Shown here: positions 14,525 through 21,237 of the stretch, piece after piece | Layout of the letters: every line of letters starts with the position of its first letter | Numbering within the stretch: the first letter of the stretch is position 1 | Assembly (NCBI GenBank): GCA_031418215.1 | Contig: JANOXC010000144.1 | Coordinates: forward strand, 1 to 22,391 | Length of the DNA stretch: 22,391 nt | Direction: 5' to 3' | From: JANOXC01 sp031418215 | GTDB lineage: Bacteria > Bacteroidota > Bacteroidia > AKYH767-A > OLB10 | Made by a program: the position numbers and the translations under genes | The notes under the pieces: model-generated | Seen by the model: the letters and a program-made list of their open reading frames with translations, nothing else | The model's database searches: none | Told to the model about the DNA's origin: nothing

Positions 14525-15990
14525 TGATTGATTCATCAAATCAACTTACCACACAAAAAAGCCTTAAATTATTTTATGGCATTGTAGGTCTGTTTTTTAT
14601 CGTTGCTTCAATTGCAATGGTAAAGGACCAGGTCTTTTTTCTACTACTTCCCATTGTTATATATATTATCATGCTAGCCATCTTCCGTATGGATGCGCTG
14701 GCAATGTTTTGCGCTTTCATAACACCCTTATCAATTAATCTAAACAAAACATCATTGGGAATTGGCATTAGCCTCCCTGGTGATCCGCTGATGTTTGGAT
14801 TGTTTATTTTGTTTTGGTTCAAAATTTTTACTGATGGAGGACTTGATAAAAGAATATTAAAACATCCGGTTACAGTTTTTATCCTGTTGCATTTAGGTTG
14901 GATGCTCATCACCACTTTTACCAGTACCATGGTTCTTGTTTCAATTAAATCAACACTTGCACGCTTTTGTTATGTGAGTGTAAATTATTTTATGCTATTG
15001 TACATTTTTCAGAATTACAAAAACATTCTAAAGTTTATCTGGCTTTATTTGAGTACCCTTTGCGTAGTAATCTTGTTCACGCTGTATAATCACTGGAATT
15101 ACAATTGGTCGGAAGCAGGTGCGCACATTGCCATGGTGCCTTTTTACAATGATCATACATCTTACGCTGCGGCAATTGCTTTTTTTATTCCTGTAATGAT
15201 CGCTTTTGTTAGTGAGAAAAATCATTCTAATTTCAAAAGGATTCTATATTCCATTGTATTAGTTTTAATTTCTGTTGCCATTGTGATGTCTTATACACGA
15301 GCCTCATGGGTTGGATTGCTTGCTGCATTTGCATGTTGGCTTGCATTGGTAGTAAGGATGAAAACAGCGCTTGTTTATGCCGGATTTGTCGGATTGTTTT
15401 TATTTCTCCTGCTCTTCCGTACACAGCTTTATATGGAGTTATCAAAAAATGATAAAAAATCCTCCAGTAATATGCAAGAACATGTGGAGAGTATTGGCAA
15501 TGTTTCCAATGATGCAAGTAATATTGAACGACTCAACCGTTGGTCAAGTGCATTGCGAATGTTTGTAGAAAAGCCATTGTTTGGTTTTGGGCCGGGTACT
15601 TTTATGTTTCAATATGCCCCATATCAGAAACACAGTGAACTCTCCGAAATCAGCACTAATTTTGGTGAAGTTGGCGGTTCGCATAGTGAATACCTCGGTC
15701 CGTTGGCAGAAGAAGGATTACCGGGCAGTTTGTTTATGATACTGATTATTACGTTTACGATTATAACTGCTTCCAATATATATAAACGGGAAGCGGCTGG
15801 TCTTGTAAGAGGACTAACAAAAGCATTGTTACTTGGGCTGGTTACGTATTATGTGCATGGCGTACTGAATTTCTTTTTAGATACTGATAAAGCGTCAGTC
15901 CTATTCTGGGGTTTCACGGCAGCATTGGTTGCAATTGATATTTTCCACTCATCAAATAAAAAAGTAAGTGCAGCTCCAATTACGGCATGA
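14524..15990 (+). CDS. O-antigen ligase/polymerase family membrane protein (Wzy/WaaL-like)
   Basis: A 488-residue polytopic membrane protein of the Wzy_C (O-antigen ligase-like) family. Members either polymerise glycan repeats in the periplasm or ligate them to lipid A core or another acceptor. It has around ten to twelve hydrophobic segments. The typical mid-sequence motif is MSYTRASWVGLLAA, with the R-x-x-W/G-x pattern that precedes the catalytic periplasmic loop. The loop contains RWSSALRMFVEKPLFGFGPG and GGSHSEYLGPLAEEGLPGS, with the conserved G-x-G-x-x-F and H-x-x-x-L/Y-x-x-x-x-x-E-x-G patterns (the His in SHSEY is the likely key residue). Polymerase versus ligase cannot be decided by sequence. 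Its ATG overlaps the stop of the Wzz-like gene, consistent with a working pair. It converges with the methyltransferase gene, leaving 18 bases between stop codons. Confidence 0.85.
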   Translation: MIDSSNQLTTQKSLKLFYGIVGLFFIVASIAMVKDQVFFLLLPIVIYIIMLAIFRMDALAMFCAFITPLSINLNKTSLGIGISLPGDPLMFGLFILFWFKIFTDGGLDKRILKHPVTVFILLHLGWMLITTFTSTMVLVSIKSTLARFCYVSVNYFMLLYIFQNYKNILKFIWLYLSTLCVVILFTLYNHWNYNWSEAGAHIAMVPFYNDHTSYAAAIAFFIPVMIAFVSEKNHSNFKRILYSIVLVLISVAIVMSYTRASWVGLLAAFACWLALVVRMKTALVYAGFVGLFLFLLLFRTQLYMELSKNDKKSSSNMQEHVESIGNVSNDASNIERLNRWSSALRMFVEKPLFGFGPGTFMFQYAPYQKHSELSEISTNFGEVGGSHSEYLGPLAEEGLPGSLFMILIITFTIITASNIYKREAAGLVRGLTKALLLGLVTYYVHGVLNFFLDTDKASVLFWGFTAALVAIDIFHSSNKKVSAAPITA

Positions 15991-16008
15991 AAATATTTTC
16001 AATTGAGC

Positions 16009-16650
16009 TTATTTTTTCTGAGCCCAAACGAATTCAGCGAATCCATACCAATCCCAATAAACACTACCGAATACATAACCATACTTAATTTTATTGTGAA
16101 TGATCTTAACAGGCATCATTGCAATATTCCGCCAATTTTTTCGAATACCACTTTTTAAAATTTCCATTCCCAATGGTTTCATCAGCTGTGTTAACTCGGC
16201 TGTGTTGTAGATCCGAACATGGGTTGGGTCATCATAAAAATTAAGCGTCCCTTTTTTGCTTGGAAAATTCACACTTTTCCCCGATGGGTATTCAATATAT
16301 ATATAACCGCCCTTCTTCAATTTTGTAATCAGCAACTTAATTACAGCATCTCCATTCGTAAGATGTTCAATAATATGATTCATTATGATCGCATCAAAAA
16401 AATTGTCGGGTATGTCATCAAAGTCAAGTTTTGTTAGATCCTTTTCCCAAAACCCTTCCATTAATTGGAAATCCTTTTCGTCATTGTTGTAATCCTTTAC
16501 AATATCAATTCCAAAATACCGGCAATTAGGCAAATGTTTCTTGATTGTAGTGGCCGAATGATTTCCTGCACCAACATCCAACAAAGTAAATACAGTGTTG
16601 CCTAATTTTTCTCTTAAGCCTGCCAGTTTTAGAGGTAGAGGTGAAAACAT
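16009..16650 (-). CDS. SAM-dependent methyltransferase (class I)
   Basis: A 213-residue class I methyltransferase. Motif I is LLDVGAGNHSAT (23-34), the SAM-binding glycine loop. The acidic residue closing the second strand is in YFGIDIV (45-51). Motif IV-like sequence FDAIIMNHIIEHL (85-97) with the His-Glu-His-like 'HIIEH' pattern is typical of methyltransferase type 11/UbiE-like enzymes, followed by KKGGYIYIEYPS. The C-terminal part (VYWDWYGFAEFVWAQKK) is specific to this group. The substrate is not known. Neighbours are glycan genes on one side and a PP2C phosphatase upstream on the same strand (52-base gap), so a glycan substrate is possible but only an inference. Confidence 0.85.
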   Translation of the reverse strand: MFSPLPLKLAGLREKLGNTVFTLLDVGAGNHSATTIKKHLPNCRYFGIDIVKDYNNDEKDFQLMEGFWEKDLTKLDFDDIPDNFFDAIIMNHIIEHLTNGDAVIKLLITKLKKGGYIYIEYPSGKSVNFPSKKGTLNFYDDPTHVRIYNTAELTQLMKPLGMEILKSGIRKNWRNIAMMPVKIIHNKIKYGYVFGSVYWDWYGFAEFVWAQKK

Positions 16651-16702
16651 TTTAATCTGTTATTAATATTCTGATTTATAAAAACAGCCCTGCCAAGCCT
16701 GT

Positions 16703-17935
16703 CTACACCGACTTGCAACTCAACAACGTTACATCATCCAATGCTTCCGCCTTAGCACTGAATTTATTGAATTCATCAATCATTCTAAAATGAAGATCTT
16801 TCATTGTGAATACATCAGCATGACGGCGAAGAGAATCAGTTATCATATCCAGCCCAAAAATTTCACCACGCTCATTTTCCTGTTCTACAAATCCATCTGT
16901 ATAACAAAACAGCGTTGCCCCTTTTGGAAAGTATGCCATACCATCTTCAATAAAAGGTAATTCCTCAAACATGCCCAATCCCGTTGTTCCTTTTTCAAGT
17001 AATTTAAATTCCCCGTTGATACAAAGTATAGGCGGATTATGACCTGCATTCAAATAATTAATAATTTGTGTTTGTGTATTGATAATCGCAATAAAAACTG
17101 TGATATACTTTTCACCTTTTGCACTTTTATTTACTGCTGCATTTAATTCAATAGCCAAATCCTGCAGCGACTTCGAATAGTGCGCTTTGGCATGCAAGTT
17201 AGCCTGGAAGTTCGACATGAGTAATGCTGCAGACATCCCCTTTCCTGAAACATCAGCCAGACAAATCAGCAATTCATTTTCATTTAATTCTATATAGTCA
17301 TAATAGTCGCCCCCGACATGTTGATGCGGTAAATAAGTTGCTGCTACATCAATGTGTTTATTTTTAGGCAAGTGAGCCGGGAACAACATGGTCTGCATCT
17401 TTGCCGCCAGTTCCATCTCTTTTTGCATCTGCACCTGGTTAATGGTTTCTTTCGTGAGGCGCTTATTTTCAATAGCTATTACAATAATATTTGTAATCGT
17501 ATGAATGAAAGGAAGAATTTCCTTTAGTGAAATGATTTCGTCATGCTGCAAATCGCCAATAAAAGCATAAGCCAACGACTGATGATTATGAAACACCGGG
17601 ATGATACTTTCAAATCCTTCCACCCAGGCAGGCATTTGCAGATTGTTAAACTCCATTGAATTTAATTCCGCAAATCGCTTATCAAGATCATCTAAAACCA
17701 GCTCCTCACTTAAACCGTACGATAAAATCTGACTCCATTGACCTTCATGAACAAATAGGGCAAGTTTTCGAACTTTTAAATGATCACGCATTACCGTTTC
17801 ATATACTTCAAAAAGCTGATCACTGGGTAAATTATAATTAATTGCCTTCGTAACCTGCAATAACCAATGCAGTTGCAGTTGCTTAATATATAAATCAGAA
17901 GTTGTCTTTTTTTCCAATGTTCTTAAAGGCTGCAT
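16703..17935 (-). CDS. SpoIIE/RsbU-type PP2C serine phosphatase with N-terminal GAF-like region
   Basis: A 410-residue cytoplasmic protein phosphatase. Residues about 20-160 form a GAF-like sensory region, and a probable helical linker (about 155-185) leads into the PP2C/SpoIIE domain (about 190-408). Metal-binding and catalytic motifs are intact: GGDYYDY (208-214), LADVSGKGMSAALLMS (226-241) with Asp228, NAGHNPP (296-302), CYTDGFVEQEN (344-354) with Asp347, and DDVTLL (400-405). In partner-switching systems such phosphatases act on anti-sigma antagonists (STAS proteins). No STAS, anti-sigma or histidine kinase gene is present in the window, so the target is unknown. It lies 41 bases downstream of lpxD, same strand, and is probably cotranscribed with it. 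Confidence 0.9.
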   Translation of the reverse strand: MQPLRTLEKKTTSDLYIKQLQLHWLLQVTKAINYNLPSDQLFEVYETVMRDHLKVRKLALFVHEGQWSQILSYGLSEELVLDDLDKRFAELNSMEFNNLQMPAWVEGFESIIPVFHNHQSLAYAFIGDLQHDEIISLKEILPFIHTITNIIVIAIENKRLTKETINQVQMQKEMELAAKMQTMLFPAHLPKNKHIDVAATYLPHQHVGGDYYDYIELNENELLICLADVSGKGMSAALLMSNFQANLHAKAHYSKSLQDLAIELNAAVNKSAKGEKYITVFIAIINTQTQIINYLNAGHNPPILCINGEFKLLEKGTTGLGMFEELPFIEDGMAYFPKGATLFCYTDGFVEQENERGEIFGLDMITDSLRRHADVFTMKDLHFRMIDEFNKFSAKAEALDDVTLLSCKSV

Positions 17936-17976
17936 TCATGCGAAGCTATTCCAGTATAATGATACTTGTTGCACAA

Positions 17977-18906
17977 TCATTTTAATTTTTCAACAATCTC
18001 AGGCAAGCGCTTGATCAGTGCTAATTCTTTCATCTTTTCCCTTGCATCCTGCGTAGGGCTTCCGAAATATGTTTTTCCACCTTGTAAAGATTTGGGAATG
18101 CCACTTTGCCCAAGCACAACTGCTCCGGCACCAATGGTAAGGTCTTTTTGCACACCAACCTGACCCCATAATATTACATTGTCTTCAATATTTACACAGC
18201 CTGCAATTCCTACCTGGGCGGCAAACAAACAGTTGGCACCAATCACCGTATCATGACCAACGTGCACATGGTTATCCATTTTTGTTCCTTTACCAATAAT
18301 TGTATCGGAAGAAACTCCTCTATCTATGGTACATGCTGCGCCAATCTCTACATTATCGTGGACAACTACTCTTCCGCAGGAATGCATTTTGTCATAAAAA
18401 TCAGTTCTACGCTTAAAGTAAAAGGCATCAGAACCTAAAACAGCATTGGCATGAATTATTACATTATGCCCGACAATACAATGATCATATATTACAACCC
18501 CTGAATGCAACAGGCAATTATCCCCAATAATAGTATTCGGGCCAATAGAAACATTGGGTTGAATAACAGTTCCCTTTCCAATTTTCACGGTTGGGTGAAT
18601 ATCATTTTGACTTGCTACAAAAGGCATAAACTTCCTGCATAAAAAAACATAATCGCGAAATGGATCATCAGAAAAAATCAACGCTTTTCCTTCGGGAACT
18701 GCAACCTCCTTATTAATGATGATGAATGTTGCCGCTGAATTCAAAGCTTTATCATAATATTTCGGATGGTCTACAAAAGTAAGATCGCCCTTTTCAATTC
18801 GGTGTATTTCATTGATGCCTGTTACCATCATGCTGCCATCGCCTAATATTTTACCATCTATCAATTGAGCGAGTGTTGACAGCGAAACCGGAGGATATAA
18901 TTTCAT
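17977..18906 (-). CDS. lpxD: UDP-3-O-acylglucosamine N-acyltransferase (LpxD or LpxD-like paralogue)
   Basis: A 309-residue acyltransferase of the LpxD type, which adds the N-linked 3-hydroxyacyl chain in lipid A synthesis. An N-terminal substrate-binding domain (about 1-100) is followed by a left-handed parallel beta-helix of hexapeptide repeats (about 102-270; for example HPTVKIGKGTVIQPNVSIGP). The C-terminal helices end in RLPEIVEKLK. His218 in HVGHDTVIG aligns with the catalytic His239 of E. coli LpxD, and DFYDKMHSCGRVVVHDNV is a typical lead-in. It is about 30 residues shorter than E. coli LpxD (341). Bacteroidota often carry a second LpxD-like gene outside the lpxC/lpxA cluster; no lpxA or lpxC lies here, so this could be that paralogue. 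Its start abuts a promoter-like box. Confidence 0.85.
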   Translation of the reverse strand: MKLYPPVSLSTLAQLIDGKILGDGSMMVTGINEIHRIEKGDLTFVDHPKYYDKALNSAATFIIINKEVAVPEGKALIFSDDPFRDYVFLCRKFMPFVASQNDIHPTVKIGKGTVIQPNVSIGPNTIIGDNCLLHSGVVIYDHCIVGHNVIIHANAVLGSDAFYFKRRTDFYDKMHSCGRVVVHDNVEIGAACTIDRGVSSDTIIGKGTKMDNHVHVGHDTVIGANCLFAAQVGIAGCVNIEDNVILWGQVGVQKDLTIGAGAVVLGQSGIPKSLQGGKTYFGSPTQDAREKMKELALIKRLPEIVEKLK

Positions 18907-18910
18907 GGTG

Positions 18911-18941
18911 CAAAAGTATTGAATGCATTAACGATAACAAT
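18911..18941 (-). promoter_or_regulatory. lpxD promoter (TTG-N19-TACTTTTG), possibly leaderless
   Basis: On the minus strand ATTG (18941-18938) is followed after 19 bases by TACTTTTG (18918-18911), then CACC and the lpxD ATG (18906). With the usual 4-5-base distance from the last G to the start point, transcription would begin at or within a base of the A of ATG. Confidence 0.6.
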
Positions 18942-18967
18942 TATGTCGAACATAAGCCTTAAAACGC

Positions 18968-18975
18968 TACTTTTG
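18968..18975 (+). promoter_or_regulatory. typA -7 promoter element (TACTTTTG)
   Basis: TACTTTTG matches TAnnTTTG. The inferred start is about 18980, with a leader of about 18 bases to the typA ATG at 18998. No good TTG sits at the -33 position. Confidence 0.5.
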
Positions 18976-18997
18976 CACCCTCAATTTCAAATCTATA

Positions 18998-20803
18998 ATG
19001 AATCCCATACGTAATATTGCCATTATTGCCCACGTTGATCACGGAAAAACTACCCTGGTTGACAAAATTTTACACCAGACCCAACAATTTCGTGAGAATC
19101 AGTATACCGGTGACCTCATTCTGGATAATAATGACCTCGAACGTGAAAGAGGTATTACCATCGTAGCTAAAAACGTTTCAGTTGTTTATAAAGATGTTAA
19201 AATCAACATAATAGACACTCCTGGTCACGCCGATTTTGGTGGTGAAGTAGAAAGAGTACTAAACATGGCTGATGGTGTTTTACTGCTTGTTGATGCTTTT
19301 GAAGGACCGATGCCTCAAACACGGTTTGTACTCAGCAAAGCCCTTGAAATGGGTAAGCGTGCTATTCTAGTTATCAATAAAGTTGATAAAGAAAATTGCC
19401 GCCCCGATGAAGTTCTTGAAAAGGTTTTCGATTTATTCTTCCATTTGGACGCTACAGAAGAACAGTTGAATTTCCCTACTGTATATGGCTCCAGCAAGCA
19501 TGGGTGGATGAGTAAAGACTGGAAAAACCAATCTGAAGATATCCTCGTTTTACTTGATGAAATCATAGAATATTTTCCACCGGCTCCATTTTATGAAGGT
19601 ACTTCACAAATGCTTATCACTTCATTAGACTTCTCTTCTTTCGTAGGACGGATTGCGATTGGAAGGGTTAGTAGGGGCATTTTAAAAGAAAATCAACCTG
19701 TTTCGCTGATGAAGCGGGATGGTGTTATACAGAAAACCAGAATCAAAGAACTTTTTGTGTTTGAAGGTCTTGGCAGGAAAAAAGTAACTGAAGTTCGTTG
19801 TGGGGATATTTGCGCATTAACCGGTATTGAAGATTTTGAAATTGGCGATACCGTTGCTGATTTCGAAAACCCGGAAGCTTTGCCTTCAATTAGTGTAGAT
19901 GAGCCTACTATGAGTATGCTTTTCACTATTAATACTTCTCCGTTTTTTGGAAAAGAAGGACGTTTCGTCACATCCCGACATCTCCGTGACCGTCTTTTTA
20001 AAGAGTTAGAAAAAAACCTTGCCATGAGAGTGGAAGAAAGCGGTTCACCGGATTCTTATCTTGTTTTTGGCCGTGGTGTATTGCATTTATCCATCCTTAT
20101 TGAAACCATGCGCAGGGAAGGATATGAGTTGCAAGTTGGCCAGCCGCAAGTTATAATTAAAGAAATTGATGGCCAGCGTCATGAACCTATTGAAACATTA
20201 ACTGTTGATGTTCCGGAAGAAGTTTCAGGAAAGGTAATTGAGTTAGTTACTCAGAAAAAAGGCGAATTATTGATTATGGAACCTAAAGGTGATTTACAAC
20301 ACCTGGAGTTTTTAATTCCATCACGCGGTATCATCGGTTTGCGAAGTAATGTGTTAACAGCAACGGCAGGCCGCGCGACTATGGCACACAGATTCAAAGC
20401 GTATGAACCTTGGAAAGGCCCAATTCAAGGCCGTATTGCCGGTGTTTTATTAGCTAAAGAAAATGGTGTTGCCACTCCCTACTCTATTGATCGTATGCAG
20501 GATCGTGGTTTCTTTTTTGTTGATCCTACGGATGCCGTTTATGGCGGACAAATAATCGGTCAGCATATTCGTCCTGATGATTTGGTTATTAATGTTTGTG
20601 AAGCAAAAAAGCTGACCAATATGCGTGCATCCGGAAGTGATGATAACGTTCGTATCACACCGGCCATTCACTTTTCTCTGGAAGAATCGATGGAATATAT
20701 AGAGAAAGACGAATATTTGGAGATCACACCAAAATCATTGCGTATGCGTAAAATTTACCTGGATGACAATGTCCGTAAACGGATGTCGAAGAAAGAGAGC
20801 TAG
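18998..20803 (+). CDS. typA: Ribosome-associated GTPase TypA/BipA
   Basis: Translational GTPase of the EF-G/LepA superfamily that helps 50S assembly and stress or cold growth. The 601 residues are close to the usual ~607. G1 AHVDHGKT (11-18), G2 RGITI (51-55), G3 DTPGH (73-77) and G4 NKVD (127-130) are intact, followed by the beta-barrel domain II, an EF-G-like domain and the TypA-specific C-terminal domain ending KIYLDDNVRKRMSKKES. Lys/Arg-rich final residues are typical. It runs divergently from lpxD with a 91-base gap and ends at a strong intrinsic terminator. Confidence 0.98.
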   Translation: MNPIRNIAIIAHVDHGKTTLVDKILHQTQQFRENQYTGDLILDNNDLERERGITIVAKNVSVVYKDVKINIIDTPGHADFGGEVERVLNMADGVLLLVDAFEGPMPQTRFVLSKALEMGKRAILVINKVDKENCRPDEVLEKVFDLFFHLDATEEQLNFPTVYGSSKHGWMSKDWKNQSEDILVLLDEIIEYFPPAPFYEGTSQMLITSLDFSSFVGRIAIGRVSRGILKENQPVSLMKRDGVIQKTRIKELFVFEGLGRKKVTEVRCGDICALTGIEDFEIGDTVADFENPEALPSISVDEPTMSMLFTINTSPFFGKEGRFVTSRHLRDRLFKELEKNLAMRVEESGSPDSYLVFGRGVLHLSILIETMRREGYELQVGQPQVIIKEIDGQRHEPIETLTVDVPEEVSGKVIELVTQKKGELLIMEPKGDLQHLEFLIPSRGIIGLRSNVLTATAGRATMAHRFKAYEPWKGPIQGRIAGVLLAKENGVATPYSIDRMQDRGFFFVDPTDAVYGGQIIGQHIRPDDLVINVCEAKKLTNMRASGSDDNVRITPAIHFSLEESMEYIEKDEYLEITPKSLRMRKIYLDDNVRKRMSKKES

Positions 20804-20844
20804 AATTTTGAAAAAGTAATGTTATTTATATAAAACGAATAAAT

Positions 20845-20876
20845 AAAACGGGATGATCGTTCATCTCGTTTTTTTT
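20845..20876 (+). terminator. Intrinsic terminator after typA
   Basis: ACGGGATGA (20848-20856), loop TCGT, and TCATCTCGT (20861-20869) form a 9-bp stem with one G-U pair. It lengthens by AAAA/TTTT pairing and is followed by a run of eight T (20869-20876). It lies 45-75 bases past the typA stop. On the minus strand the stem is followed by TTTTATTT, so it could also stop leftward transcripts. Confidence 0.85.
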
Positions 20877-20905
20877 ATTCCCATTTTCCTGAATTATTAA
20901 AGGGA

Positions 20906-21149
20906 TTAATTGGTTTCAACTCTTTTATTGAGAGGAATTTTAACAATAAATAAAGATTCGGTGTTGCTATTTTTGATCTTTAAATATTGACTTCCTGATT
21001 TTACATTATGCTAGGTAAATTCCGACCGAATAGCCACTTTTTCGCAGTTAATAACAATCCATTCATAGGATGATTTTATGTAGTTCACCAAATTAATAGT
21101 AATTGGCGAATTATTGTGTGGCATTATCTAGTACTTTAGTTCCAGCTAC
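20906..21149 (-). pseudogene. Decayed C-terminal fragment of a sensor histidine kinase (HATPase-like)
   Basis: The minus strand holds a coding-like frame from 21124 to a TAA at 20906-20908, broken by one in-frame TAG at 21011-21013. Before the stop it reads NNSPITINLVNYIKSSYEWI, then VINCEKVAIRSEFT. After the stop it reads KSGSQYLKIKNSN, then TESLFIVKIPLNKRVETN. The last part looks like the final strands of a histidine-kinase ATPase domain (x-F-x-V-x-I-P-L). Upstream in another frame (21149-21114) is VAGTKVLDNATQ, which resembles an N-box (VLDNA). Joining the two needs a frameshift near 21114-21118. The D and G boxes expected between the halves are missing. The frame has no intact start region and lies in a 434-base gap between typA and the secreted protein. 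This is inferred by eye; chance similarity is possible. Confidence 0.4.
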
Positions 21150-21237
21150 TTATTTAACGGCTATTTAGCCTTTTCAAATTAACTGAAAAAGCAAACCTAA
21201 TATTTCACCAATTCATCTTGAAAATCTCAAAAAAATA

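Larger units (their letters stand above)
18907..18979. repeat. Perfect 12-base inverted repeat flanking the lpxD/typA divergent gap
   Basis: GGTGCAAAAGTA (18907-18918) and TACTTTTGCACC (18968-18979) are exact reverse complements with 49 bases between. Each arm contains a TACTTTTG -7 box facing the gene it would drive. The repeat could place the same recognition surface in both divergent promoters. Confidence 0.9.
20804..21237. other. 434-base intergenic stretch
   Basis: Between typA and the secreted protein there is no intact gene. It contains the typA terminator (20845-20876) and the probable histidine-kinase relic on the minus strand (20906-21149). A small palindrome GGCTATTTAGCC lies at 21158-21169, too short for a terminator. 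No convincing promoter for the gene at 21238 was found; a TATTTTTG at 20968-20975 is isolated and 263 bases away. Confidence 0.6.

Noticed and set aside
14574..14930. Minus-strand 118-codon frame inside the Wzy-like gene
   Set aside because: Antisense to a clear polytopic membrane protein; no recognisable domain of its own.
16291..16305. TATATATA runs here and at several other places in the window
   Set aside because: They fall in coding sequence as Tyr/Ile codons or in AT-rich gaps and show no ordered arrangement.
20968..20975. TATTTTTG box upstream of the secreted-protein gene
   Set aside because: No -33 element, 263 bases from the start codon, and inside the histidine-kinase relic; likely chance.
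21158..21169. GGCTATTTAGCC palindrome followed by TTTT
   Set aside because: Only a 4-bp stem is possible with a realistic loop; too weak to call a terminator.
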